The notes beneath the pieces are model-generated. The model ran no database searches, was not told the origin of the DNA, and saw only the letters and a program-made list of their open reading frames with translations. DNA of 64,000 nt from assembly GCA_933228675.1 (NCBI GenBank), contig OW121741.1:22116401-22180400 (forward strand), given 5' to 3'. Below, piece after piece: positions 46,712 through 59,500 of this stretch. This stretch comes from Stomorhina lunata. Its lineage: Eukaryota > Arthropoda > Insecta > Diptera > Rhiniidae. The position numbers and the translations under genes were made by a program. Position 1 is the first letter of the stretch. Every line of letters begins with the position of its first letter.

Positions 46712-48553
46712 TTACTCGATGTCTTAGTCCATGTCTTAGTCGGTGTCTTAGTCGGTGTCTTATTCTATGTCTTAGTCTATGTCTATGTCTTAGTCTATGT
46801 CTTAGTCTTTGTCTTAGTCTTTGTCTTAGTCTATGTCGTAGTCTATGTCTTAGTCTATGTCTTAGTCTATGTTTTACTCTCTGTCTTAGTTTATGTCTTA
46901 TTCTTTGTATTCGTCTTTGTCTTAGTCTATGTCTTAGTCTATGTCTTAGTCTATGTCTTAGTCTATGTCTTAGTCTATGTCTTAGTCTATGTCTTAGTCT
47001 ATGTCTTAGTCTATGTCTTAGTTTATGTCTTAGTCTATGTTTTGGTCTATGTCTTAGTCTATGTCTTATTTTATGTATTATTCTATGTCTTAGTCTATGT
47101 CTTAGTCTATGCCTTAGTCTATGTCTTAGTCTATGCCTTACTCTCTGTCTTAGTTTATGTCTTATTCTTTGTATTCGTCTTTGTCTTAGTCTATGTCTAT
47201 GTCTTTGTCTTAGTCTATGTCTATGTCTATGTCTTAGTCTATGTCTTAGTCTATGTCTTAGTCTATGTCTTAGTCTATGTCTTAGTCTATGTCTTAGTCT
47301 ATATCTTAGTCTATGTCTTAGTCTATGTCTTAGTCTATGTCTTAGTCTATGTCTTAGTCTATGTCTTAGTCTATGTCTTAGTCTATGTCTTAGTCTATGT
47401 CTTAGTCTATGTCTTAGTCTATGTCTTAGTCTATGTCTTAGTCTATGTCTTAGTCTATGTCTTAGTCTATGTCTTAGTCTATGTCTTAGTCTATGTCTTA
47501 GTCTATGTCTTAGTCTATGTCTTAGTCTATGTCTTAGTTTATGTCTTAGTCTATGTTTTACTCTCTGTCTTAGTTTATGTCTTATTCTTTGTATTCGTCT
47601 TTGTCTTAGTCTATGTCTTAGTCTATGTCTTAGTCTATGTCTTAGTCTATGTCTTAGTCTATGTCTTAGTCTATGTCTTAGTCTATGTCTTAGTCTATGT
47701 CTTAGTCTATGTCTTAGTTTATGTCTTAGTCTATGTTTTACTCTCTGTCTTAGTTTATGTCTTATTCTTTGTATTCGTCTTTGTCTTAGTCTATGTCTTA
47801 GTCTATGTCTTAGTCTATGTCTTAGTCTATGTCTTAGTCTATGTCTTAGTCTATGTCTTAGTCTATGTCTTAGTCTATGTCTTAGTTTATGTCTTAGTCT
47901 ATGTTTTGGTCTATGTCTTAGTCTATGTCTTATTTTATGTATTATTCTATGTCTTAGTCTATGTCTTAGTCTATGCCTTAGTCTATGTCTTAGTCTATGC
48001 CTTACTCTCTGTCTTAGTTTATGTCTTATTCTTTGTATTCGTCTTTGTCTTAGTCTATGTCTATGTCTTTGTCTTAGTCTATGTCTATGTCTATGTCTTA
48101 GTCTATGTCTTAGTCTATGTCTTAGTCTATGTCTTAGTCTATGTCTTAGTCTATGTCTTAGTCTATATCTTAGTCTATGTCTTAGTCTATGTCTTAGTCT
48201 ATGTCTTAGTCTATGTCTTAGTCTATGTCTTAGTCTATGTCTTAGTCTATGTCTTAGTCTATGTCTTAGTCTATGTCTTAGTCTATGTCTTAGTCTATGT
48301 CTTAGTCTATGTCTTAGTCTATGTCTTAGTCTATGTCTTAGTCTATGTCTTAGTCTATGTCTTAGTCTATGTCTTAGTCTATGTCTTAGTCTATGTCTTA
48401 GTCTATGTCTTAGTCTATGTCTTAGTCTATGTCTTAGTCTATGTCTTAGTCTATGTCTTAGTCTATGTCTTAGTCTATGTCTTAGTCTATGTCTTAGTCC
48501 ATGTCTTAGTCTATGTCTTAGTCTATGTCTTAGTCTATGTCTATGTCTTAGAC
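46712..48553 (+). repeat. 12-bp minisatellite (TTAGTCTATGTC)n, forward array
   Basis: About 153 units of 12 bp with marked variant units (TTACTCTCTGTC, TTATTCTTTGTATTCGTCTTTGTC, TTATTTTATGTATTATTCTATGTC). Variant clusters recur at about 46,874, 47,139, 47,558, 47,738 and 48,001, revealing an 864-bp higher-order duplication. The unit is a multiple of three and has no stop in two forward frames, which yields a spurious 623-codon reading frame of VYVL repeats. Confidence 0.97.
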
Positions 48554-48654
48554 ATCCCCATGTTAATGTAATGACTTAAATAGTGAATGAGTTAGTAGTT
48601 CGTGTTCAATAGTTTAGCTGTTTAACTAATTATTTGGTAATGAAAAGTTTTGCT

Positions 48655-48885
48655 GGGAAGATATAGACTAAGATATAGACTAAGACATAGACTAAGACAT
48701 AGACTAAGACATAGACTAAGACATAGAGTAAGACATAGACTAAGACATAGATTAAGACATAGACTAAGACATAGACAAAGCATACACTAAGATATAGTAT
48801 AAGACAAAGACATAGACTAAGGCATAGATAAAGATATAGACAAAGACATAGACTAAGACATATACTTTTACATAGACTGAGATAA
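48655..48885 (-). repeat. 12-bp minisatellite remnant, reverse orientation
   Basis: Reads ACATAGACTAAG on the plus strand, about 19 units, degenerating from 48,770 on with 6-bp phase slips (GACAAAGACATAGAC). It lies about 100 bp beyond the forward array in opposite orientation. Confidence 0.9.
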
Positions 48886-49506
48886 ATATTAAAATACTAA
48901 CTTATAGAATATTTCTTTAATATAAAGAAGTCTAAATAAAAAGGGTGCATTTAAATTCAGCAATAAAGCTTTTATTCAATATTTAATGATTATAAATTTT
49001 TACTATTTATTAAGTGTAGACCCTTAACTGCAGTTTATATTATTGATTGGATCAAACGGCATGAGTCAATCTATCGTTCTGACATACTTAAGTTTATTAC
49101 TCAAATTGTAGTTGTAGAGGCTGGCGAATAAACTATGAACAGATTTGTGGTGTTTCGAACACATGTTCCACTTGATTGATTAATAAAGTTAAATGAAAAT
49201 TGATTTATTTTTATTATTTGCTATTATTACATTATAACACTGTGCTGGCAAATTAATAAACTTGTGATTCATTTATAAAAGCTTTTTCTTTTTTAATTAT
49301 TATAAGGTTAAAGTTTCATTTGTAGCTTTTTTGTTGTAGCACAGTGTTATAATTTTATTTTCTATTATTATATTGGTCAAGTACACTGGGTATTTATGGA
49401 GGTTTTAAAACATTTAATAGTTTTAAAAAGTGGTTAAGGTGCAATTGTATAAAACGGTTTGTGCTGGTGGTTAACAAAATAATTGTTTAAAAATGTAAGA
49501 CCAAAA
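48886..49506. other. Unique AT-rich spacer with a 16-bp perfect inverted repeat
   Basis: ATTATAACACTGTGCT at 49,231-49,246 is perfectly complementary to AGCACAGTGTTATAAT at 49,338-49,353. The outer flanks CTATTATTAC and TCTATTATTA are similar. This may be a very small MITE of 120-150 bp. Otherwise nothing recognisable. Confidence 0.55.
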
Positions 49507-49571
49507 TACGAGGGCTGTCTGATAAATAACCGACCTAACCATGAAGCACGCGACTTTTTCAAATTTTTTTT

Positions 49572-52413
49572 TTATTTTTCTACATAGTCTCCTTGTAACT
49601 CCACACCAGAGGTTCGAAAGGCTCAATTCCTAATTCCATATTTTAAAATCAAATTTATTTTAGTGTTTATATCATTCCCATAATACATTCACCTGAATGA
49701 AGTCATAAGCCTTAACTTTTAAGAATTAATTCTTAGGGAATTTAAAATCAGTAAGATTTAATTTAAATTATTTCAATTCTTAATCTTATACAAAAATAAT
49801 TAAAAATTTTATAAACAAATCATTTTGTAAAGGCATACAAAAATAAATGTATTCAAACGAACCCTGCAGTTCAAAAATATATAATACCTATAAAAGAGCG
49901 GAATAAAATAAATCTCAACGAAACAAGTCCTTAACCATAAAATAAGTTTCAGGATTGCATTAGGGATTAAATATAATTTAATACCCATGAAAAAAGTCCC
50001 CATTTTAGAGGATAAAGAAATGACTCTTTCTTAAGTTATTCGGTTAAAAAAGGGTTTTTAAGCTGAGATGATTTCCATCTCGTTTTTAACAAAACCAAGT
50101 CCACTTTGTCTAAATAACATGTATGAAAAGTCATATGATTAAAATGTGATTTATTCATTATCGACATACATACATATGTATATTTACATTTTCTAATTGT
50201 ACTGAATTTTATGTATGTATCTCTGCTATGTAATATATCTTCCTGCTAAGGGACTAATGTTTTTTAGACCTGTAAGGCATATACAAATAACATTTTTGTG
50301 GAAAAATTCAAAAGTTTATTAAGTTGACTTAGGCGAAATTAAAAAAAAAAATAAAAAAATTCTTTGTTATTGGTCATAAGATCAGAAAAACTATTTAAAA
50401 TAAAATATAGATACACATAAAACTAAAGATTTTTTGTACACATAATCTATAATACCATCCAGATTCGAAAACATATAAAATCCATTATTTCGCAGCAACA
50501 CAACAAAACTTGAGATAATATACTCTTACATATTAGCACATTTTACATGTATATGTATGTATTTACAAAAACTAATGTCACAAAAAACAAATTATTTTTA
50601 TAAATTTTTTTTAGAAAAAATTTTTAACTAAGCAGATTCCTTCACTGATTGAATTTCGGGTAAAGATTAGTTCATTATAAACGAAGGACCATTAATATTA
50701 CTATATTCCTGCATATCTAAATATCTTTTAAAAATTATAGTTTAACAAATAAATGCAAAATATACACAATTTGCGGTGAAATAGCCACATTAGGGTAGTT
50801 CCGTTTTTTTGAACGAACATTAAAGAATACATGCATACTTTTATTAAATGTATATGCTTTCTGATAAAACATAAGAATATTTTAATAGGTTATGATAAAT
50901 TTTGTTCTATTTTATATCTAGGGTTTTTACAAACAATGTATATCGCACTTGATATAATAATACCCTTTAAATTAAAACTTCAATTTTCGTTTTTTGGTTT
51001 GATATACTTTTATTCAATGAGTGGAATAGTTAAAAAAACTTTTCCCTCGAAAAAGTCAGAATTTAAGTTTTTGATTTAAAATCAAGTAACTTTAGTTTAT
51101 ATCCACCCTAATGATTTGCACAAATTGAATTACCAAAAAATATTTTAATTCAATTTGGACTGGTTTTAATTAAGAATAAAAAATGTTAATTCAAATTGGA
51201 GTAGAGGAATGAAGAAACATTTTATTCATTCAAGTTGATTTTAAATTCTTATGTGAATCAATTCACTATGAATTAAAAATCAACACATTTTTTTAATTGT
51301 TTTATGGGAATTAAACTTAAGGTATTGTTAAATCATTTTTGAATTCCTAGGAATTAAGCTAATATTTAATTAAGCCTTTCGAAGCTCTGCTCCACACACT
51401 TCTCCCAGCGATGCTCCCATCTCTGCAACCCTTCCAAATAGTACTTGGCGTCTTTGTCTGCAAAATACGAGTTCACGAAAGAGATTGCCTCCTCATTTGA
51501 CGAAAATCTCTGGCCGCCGAGCGCAGTTTTAAGTTGAGGAAACAAAAAAAAGTCGCTTGGTGCTAGATCCGGTGAATAAGGTGGATGGTCAAGCAGTTCG
51601 AACCGCAATTCGTGGATTTTCGCCATGGCGACTGTTGAGGTGTGAGATGGTGCGTTGTCTTGGTGGAACAAGACTTTCTTTTTTTGCAAATATGACCGAT
51701 TTTTTCGAAATTTCTTCCTTTAGCTTGTCCAATAATGATGCGTAGTATGATCCTGTTATAGTTTTTCCTTTTTCAAGATAATCGATAAAAATAATTCCAT
51801 GGCTGTCCCAAAAAACAGTTGCCATCACTTTCCCAGCCGAATAAACAGCTTTAGCTTTTTTTTGGGCCGGTTCCCCCTTTTCAATCCACTGTTTAGATTG
51901 GATTTTTGTTTCGGGCGTATAATGATGAATCCAAGTTTCGTCTACAGTTATCAATCGGCGCAAAAACTCGGTCTTATTGCCTCTAAACTGAGCCAACAGA
52001 GCGCTGGAAATGTTCATGCGCGCACGTTTGTGGTCTAGCGTAAGCAAACGCGGCACCCAACGCGCAGACAGCTTTCTCATGCCCAAATCTTGGTTTAATA
52101 TGTGACAAACACGTTCTTTTGACATCTTCATAATCTCAGCTATTTCCCTAACTTTAATCCGGCGGTCGTCTAGTACCAATTGATGAACTTTAGCGATGTT
52201 GTCGTTAGTGGTTACAGTTTTTGGACGCCCAGGACGTTCATCATCTTCCAAGCTCCTGCGACCACGTTTAAATTCAGCTGCCCAAAATTTTACGGTGGTA
52301 AACGATGGTGCAGAGTCACCATACACAGAGTCCAACTCATCTTTGATTTGTGAAGGCGTACTGCCTTTCAAAAATAAAAATTTAATTACAGCTCGATATT
52401 CAATTTTTTCCAT
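49572..52413 (-). pseudogene. mariner transposase, frameshifted and split
   Basis: Cut-and-paste DNA transposase of the DD34D mariner group, acting on its own element's inverted repeats. Starting at 52,413, residues 1-115 form the paired-type helix-turn-helix DNA-binding region (with SVYGDSAPSFTTVKFWAAEF and GRPKTV). WVPRLLT at residues 119-125 corresponds to the conserved WVPHELT. The first catalytic Asp is D158 in VDETW. A one-base change in an A-run near 51,680 shifts the frame; the other frame carries FHQDNAPSH (second Asp) and YSPDLAPSDFFLF (third Asp), with exactly 34 residues between the second and third. The frame is then cut after EKCVE by the hAT-type insertion; the missing end, ELQGDYVEK and a stop at 49,572-49,574, lies on the far side. 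All three catalytic residues are therefore present but in a broken gene. Confidence 0.95.
49607..51388. mobile_element. 1,782-bp nonautonomous hAT-type element in mariner
   Basis: The ends CAGAGGTTCGAAAGGCTCAA (left) and CAGAGCTTCGAAAGGCTTAA (right, opposite strand) form a ~22-bp inverted repeat with two mismatches. The 8-bp duplication CTCCACAC flanks it at 49,599-49,606 and 51,389-51,396. A CAGAG-type end with an 8-bp duplication is diagnostic of hAT elements. The interior is AT-rich, with short ORFs (49,809-50,003 minus; 50,831-51,079 plus) unrelated to any transposase I recognise. An inner segment 50,789-51,112 is bounded by ATTAGGGT/ACCCTAAT and could be a further insertion. Confidence 0.92.
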
Positions 52414-52639
52414 TTTGGGGAAATCACCAAAATAGACTCACAAAAACGACTGTCAACAGATAATTGCGCAAGATAAATTTTTGAAATGTTGGCGAGCAGC
52501 TATTATAATATGCACAATTTGAAGTAGAAACTTTTTTTTTGAAAAAGTCGCGTGCATCATGGTTAGGTCGGTTATATATCAGACAGCCCTAGTATAGTTA
52601 ATTACATAATCTTAGACTAAAAAATGCTAACGAATTCTA

Positions 52640-54702
<2,063 letters not shown>

Positions 54703-55440
54703 ACAAGTAAGAAAGAGCTATAATCGGTCAAGCCCGACCATACGATACCCTTCACCACTTAGGTCAAAGGTGTTCTTTTTCCTGTATAAAGACAAATAGT
54801 TGCTAAATTTTGCCATCATACAAACATTTTCTCAAAACTTATATATTTAAGCTATATCCTTCATTTGTACTTATATAAGAGCTAGGGTCAAGTGTGGACC
54901 GATTATCTTGAAATTTAGCAAATTGATTGCTTTTTTTATAAAAATTATGTTGGCAAAAAATAAACTCATAATTCTCATTATCTTCAGATTTACGAGCGTT
55001 ATTTTTGTCTCATTTAGTGCGTTTTGACAGAAGAGTTTATATGGGAGCTATGACCAAATGTAGACCGATTTCAACGAAATTTGGTACAGAGATTTGGGTT
55101 TACATATGCAGTATATTTTTTCAATATCATGAAAAAATATTGATCTTTCAAAATATCAAAATATCAATTCCGGGAAGTGGGACCTATGGTAGGTACCATA
55201 AATAATGAACCGATTTTGACGAATTTCAATAGCCATGGTTCCACTGCTAAAAAATGATCTGTGCCAAATATCATCCAATTATCTTTAGAATTGCGGCCTG
55301 TACTTTGATTTCATGGTTTACATGGGTGTCCAACCAGCCGTCCAGCCAGACGGACGGACGGACTGACATCGTTAAATCGACTCAAAAAGTGATTCTAAGC
55401 CTATTAGCATACTAAAAGGTTTTGTCTAAGACATGACATA
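54703..55440 (+). repeat. AAGTAAG-type dispersed repeat, second subfamily, 3'-truncated
   Basis: Begins ACAAGTAAGAAAGAGCTATA immediately after the GGGTATA end of the previous element. It continues with CGGTCAAGCCCGACC and CGATACCCTTCACCAC, then AGAGCTAGGGTCAAGTGTGGACCGATTA and GGGAGCTATGACCAAATG phrases, and a CGGACGGACGG seed at 55,351-55,367. It is homologous to 61,917-62,703 but lacks that copy's closing GGTGGTGAAGGGTATA, diverging after TACTAAAAGG near 55,420. Noncoding. Confidence 0.85.
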
Positions 55441-55525
55441 TAATATATAAAGATTTAACCTTACCTAAACTATTTACTATTTACGTACGAATAAATTTAT
55501 TTTTAAATTCATTTTCAAAAACTTA

Positions 55526-55531
55526 TTTATT
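55526..55531 (-). promoter_or_regulatory. Poly(A) signal AATAAA for the 55.6-kb gene
   Basis: On the minus strand, AATAAA lies 28 bases after the stop codon; another copy is at 55,501-55,496. Either fits a short 3' UTR. The choice between them cannot be made from sequence alone. Confidence 0.6.
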
Positions 55532-55558
55532 TTATCTTGAAATCAATATCAAAATCAT

Positions 55559-56050
55559 TTAACCAATTGACTTTCTGTTGCGACGACGACGTACTACACG
55601 ACGATTTTTCTTAGCCTTGCGATTACGTCTTTTGCCTGCCTTACGATTACGACGATTGTTTCTACGATTTTTGCGTGCACGACGCTTTTGTGTGCGTCGA
55701 GCACGGGCACCTTTAGCATTTTCCTTCTGCTCATCAACATCGGATGCATTGCCCTCAACTGGAATCGTCTCACCTTCAGTGGGTGATGTAGTGCCACTAG
55801 TCGATGTTGTAGATGTAGGAGTATCAGTGTTTGTACTTGTAGGTAGAATTGTAGTAGGAGTTTCTCCTATATCATCGGGAGTGGTTAATTCAGTAGATGT
55901 TGGAGTGTTTAACTCAGTAGATGTAGGTGTTTCCTGAAGTGTTGCTGAAATTGGTTTTGTAGTTTGAGGAAGCGGTGTTGTAGGCTTAGCATTGGCCAAG
56001 AGGTTTGTGCTTATTATGGCCAAGGCGATTAAGTACAATGAAATTTTCAT
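55559..56050 (-). CDS. Secreted mucin-like protein with Arg/Lys-rich tail
   Basis: A single-exon, 163-residue protein and the only convincing host gene here. Residues 1-21 form a signal peptide (MKISLYLIAL.. ending LANA, likely cleaved before KPTT). Residues 22-91 are rich in Thr, Ser and Pro with a tandem ETPTSTEL/NTPTSTEL repeat (40-55), a likely O-glycosylated mucin-like domain. Residues 92-113 are acidic with one N-glycosylation sequon (N101-A-S). Residues 115-163 are about 60% Arg/Lys (KRRARKNRRNNRRNRK and similar). There is no cysteine. The layout recalls dipteran larval glue or salivary secretions, but no specific family is recognised. The start has a good fly context (AAACAATG) and lies 42 bases downstream of a predicted initiator. 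Codon use and composition differ clearly from the surrounding AT-rich repeats, and the opposite-strand ORF is a shadow. Extracellular secretion is supported; the role is unknown. Confidence 0.85.
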   Translation of the reverse strand: MKISLYLIALAIISTNLLANAKPTTPLPQTTKPISATLQETPTSTELNTPTSTELTTPDDIGETPTTILPTSTNTDTPTSTTSTSGTTSPTEGETIPVEGNASDVDEQKENAKGARARRTQKRRARKNRRNNRRNRKAGKRRNRKAKKNRRVVRRRRNRKSIG

Positions 56051-56088
56051 TGTTTAGTTTTCTTCTATTCAGGTAAGCAGCTGAATTG

Positions 56089-56124
56089 AAATGACGGGTT
56101 TTTATTTGGATCGAAGATTTTATA
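56089..56124 (-). promoter_or_regulatory. TATA box and initiator of the secreted-protein gene
   Basis: On the minus strand, TATAAAA at 56,124-56,118 is followed by TCATTT (56,094-56,089), a match to the insect initiator TCAKTY. The A of the initiator (56,092) lies 32 bases from the first T of the TATA box, the canonical spacing, predicting a 5' UTR of about 42 bases. Confidence 0.75.
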
Positions 56125-56565
56125 CAGTTTTGGGTTTTTGGATGTAACTCATTATAACTAAAGATCGGAATGTAAACATAAACCTGTAATTTCATCACCT
56201 AAATTTTAATTGTTTGAACAACTTGTATTAATTATCTAATTTTTCAACTGTTTAAACATTAATGTAATAACACTAAAGTTCAAATTCATTCAGTTATTTA
56301 AAAATTCCAAATATTTTGAGGTTTTTTAAAAATTGTTTTTGTATGTTTAAAGAAAAAAGTATTTTTATTTATTTTAGTCACAAAACAAATGGCAAATATA
56401 GTGTAAATTCTGGTAATGTGGTATAGGCATAATTTTTAAACTGACAATATAAAACGACAGAAACACGAGTAATTATTTAGTATTATCAGAAAATTAAGAT
56501 AGAAACGATCTGTTTTAACTAGGAGTCAGTCAAAAACATTCGATTTGACGTTTTAGCAAAGGCTG
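56125..56565. other. Unique upstream region of the secreted-protein gene
   Basis: AT-rich with no repeats seen; it lies between the promoter and the large minisatellite. Any tissue-specific enhancer for the gene would be here or beyond, but no site can be named. Confidence 0.45.
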
Positions 56566-56570
56566 ATGCC

Positions 56571-59500
56571 TTGATATATGTCTTAATCTATGTCTTAGTC
56601 TATGTCTTAGTCTATGTCTTAGTCTATGTCTTAGCCTATGTCTTAGTCTATGTCTTAGTCTATGTCTTAGTCTATGTCTTAGTCTATGTCTTAGTCTATG
56701 TCTTAGTCTATGTCTTAGTCTATGTCTTAGTCTATGTCTTAGTCTATGTCTTAGTCTATGTCTTAGTCTATGTCTTAGTCTATGTCTTAGTCTATGTCTT
56801 AGTCTATGTCTTAGTCTATGTCTTAGTCTATGTCTTAGTCTATGTCTTAGTCTATGTCTTAGTCTATGTCTTAGTCTATGTCTTAGTCTATCTCTTTGTC
56901 TACGTCTTAGTCTATGTCTTAGTCTATGTCTTAGTCTATGTCTTAGTCCATGTCTTAGTCTATGTCTTAGTCTATGTCTTAGTCTATGTCTTAGTCTATG
57001 TCTTAGTCTATGTCTTAGTCTATGTCTTAGTCTATGTCTTAGTCTATGTCTTAATCTATGTCTTAGTCTATGTCTTAGTCTATGTCTTAGTCTATGTCTT
57101 AGTCTATGTCTTAGTCTATGTCTTAGTCTATGTCTTAGTCTATGTCTTAGTCTATGTCTTAGTCTATGTCTTGGTCTATGTCTTAGTCTATGTCTTAGTC
57201 TATGTCTTAGTCTATGTCTTAGTCTATGTCTTAGTCTATGTCTTAGTCTATGTCTTAGTCTATGTCTATGTCTTAGTCTATGTCTTAGTCTATGTCTTAG
57301 TCTATGTCTTAGTCTATGTCTTAGTCTATGTCTTAGTCTATGTCTTAGTCTATGTCTTAGTCTATGTCTTCGTCTATGTCTTAGTCTATGTCTTAGTCTA
57401 TGTCTTAGTCTATGTCTTAGTCTATGTTTTAGTCTATGTCTTAGTCTATGTCTTAGTCTATGTCTTAGTCTATGTCTTAGTCTATGTCTTAGTCTATGTC
57501 TTAGTCTATGTCTTAGTCTATGTCTTAGTCTATGTCTTAGTCTATGTCTTAGTCTATGTCTTAATCTATGTCTTAGTCTATGTCTTAGTCTTTGTCTTAG
57601 TCTATGTCTTAGTCTATGTCTTAGTCTATGTCTTAGTCTATGTCTTAGTCTATGTCTTAGTCTATGTTTTAGTCTATATCTTAGTCTATGTCTTAGTCTA
57701 TGTCTTAGTCTATGTCTTAGTCTGTGTCTTAGTCTATGTCTTAGTCTATGTCTTAGTCTATGTCTTAGTCTATGTCTTAGTCTATGTCTTAGTCTATGTC
57801 TTAGTCTATGTCTTAGTCTATGTCTTAGTCTATGTCTTAGTCTATGACTTAGTCTATGTCTTAGTCTATATCTTAGTCTATGTCTTAGTCTATGCCATAG
57901 TCTATGTCTTAGTCTATTTCTTAGTCTAAGTCTATGTCTTAGTCTGTGTCTTAGTCTATGTCTTAGTCTATGTCTTAGTCTATGTCTTAGTCTATGTCTT
58001 AGTCTATGTCTTAGTCTATGTCTTAGTCCATGTCTTAGTCTATGTCTTAGTCTATGTCTTAGTCTATGTCTTAGTCTATTTCTTAGTCTAAGTCTATGTC
58101 TTAGTCTGTGTCTTAGTCTATGTCTTAGTCTATGTCTTAGTCTATGTCTTAGTCTATGTCTTAGTCTATGTCTTAGTCTATGTCTTAGTCTATGTCTTAG
58201 TCTATGTCTTAGTCTATGTCTTAGTCTATGTCTTAGTCTATGTCTTAGTCTATGTCTTAGTCTATGTCTTAGTCTATGTCTTAGTCTATGTCTTAGTCTA
58301 TGTCTTAGTCTATGTCTTAGTCTATGTCTTAGTCTATGTCTTAGTCTATGTCTTAGTCTATGTCTTAGTCTATGTCTTAGTCTATGTCTTAGTCTATGTC
58401 TTAGTCTATGTCTTAGTCTATGTCTTAGTCTATGTCTTAGTCTATGTCTTAGTCTATGTCTTAGTCTATGTCTTAGTCTATGTCTTAGTCTATGTCTTAG
58501 TCTATGTCTTAGTCTATGTATTAGTCTATGTCTTAGCCTATGTTTTAGTCTATATCTTAGTCTATGTCTTAGTCTATGTCTTAGTCTATGTCTTAGTATA
58601 TGTCTTAGTCTATGTCTTAGTCTATGTCTTAGTCTATGTCTTAGTCTATGTCTTAGTGTATGTCTTAGTCTATGTCTTAGTCTATGTCTTAGTCTTTGTC
58701 TTAGTCTATGTCTTAGTCTATGTCTTAGTCTATGTCTTAGTCTATGTCTTAGTCTATGTCTTAGTCTATGTCTTAGTATATGTCTTAGTCTATGTCTTAG
58801 TCTATGTCTTAGTCTATGTCTTAGTCTATGTCTTAGTCTATGTCTTAGTCTATGTCTTAGTCTATGTCTTAGTTTATGTCTTAGTCTATGTCTTAGTCTA
58901 TGTCTTAGTCCATGTCTATGTCTTAGTCTGTGACTTAGTCTATGTCTTAGTCTATGTCTTAGTCTATGTCTTAGTCTATGTCTTAGTCTATGTCTTAGTC
59001 TATGTCTTAGTCTATGTCTTAGTCTATGTCTTAGTCTATGTCTTAGTCTATGTCTTAGTCTATGTCTTAGTCTATGTCTTAGTCTATGTCTTAGTCTATG
59101 TCTTAGTCTATGTCTTAGTCTATGTCTTAGTCTATGTCTTAATCTATGTCTTAGTCTATGTCTTAGTCTATGTCTTAGTCTATGTCTTAGTCTATGTCTT
59201 AGTCTATGTATTAGTCTATGTCTTAGCCTATGTTTTAGTCTATATCTTAGTCTATGTCTTAGTCTATGTCTTAGTCTATGTCTTAGTCTATGTCTTAGTC
59301 TATGTCTTAGTCTATGTCTTAGTCTATGTCTTAGTCTATGCCTTAGTCTATGTCTTAGTCTATGTCTTATTCTATGTCTTATTCTATGTCTTAGTCCATG
59401 TCTTAGTCTATGTCTTAGTCTATGTCTTAGTCTATATCTTAGTCTATGCCTTAGTCTATGTCTTAGTCTATGTCTTAGTCTATGTTTTAGTCTATATCTT

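Larger units (their letters stand above)
49509..52592 (-). mobile_element. mariner transposon carrying a nested hAT insertion
   Basis: Terminal inverted repeats begin CGAGGGCTGTCTGATAAATA (left) and CTAGGGCTGTCTGATATATA (right, opposite strand) and stay nearly identical for about 55 bp through ACCGACCTAACCATGA and GCACGCGACTTTTTCAAA. TA lies at 49,507-49,508 and 52,593-52,594, the invariant Tc1/mariner target duplication. Total length is 3,084 bp; subtracting the inserted 1,782-bp element and its 8-bp duplication leaves 1,294 bp, the standard mariner length. High arm identity implies a fairly recent arrival. Nonfunctional because of a frameshift and the insertion. Confidence 0.96.

Noticed and set aside
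46700..48571. Open reading frame of 623 codons (VYVL repeats), and similar frames at 56,571-57,929 and 58,656-59,915
   Set aside because: A 12-bp repeat with no stop in that frame gives unlimited open frames. Sequence variation does not favour synonymous changes, and the arrays occur in both orientations.
50789..51112. Small nested element with ATTAGGGT ends resembling the foldback element
   Set aside because: Only eight bases match at the ends (ATTAGGGT) and no target duplication is visible; noted inside the hAT entry only.
51557..52435. Plus-strand ORFs of 62-79 codons within the mariner
   Set aside because: Shadows of the minus-strand transposase gene.
55578..55937. 119-codon plus-strand ORF opposite the secreted-protein gene
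   Set aside because: Shadow of the minus-strand gene, which has the signal peptide, promoter and poly(A) signals.
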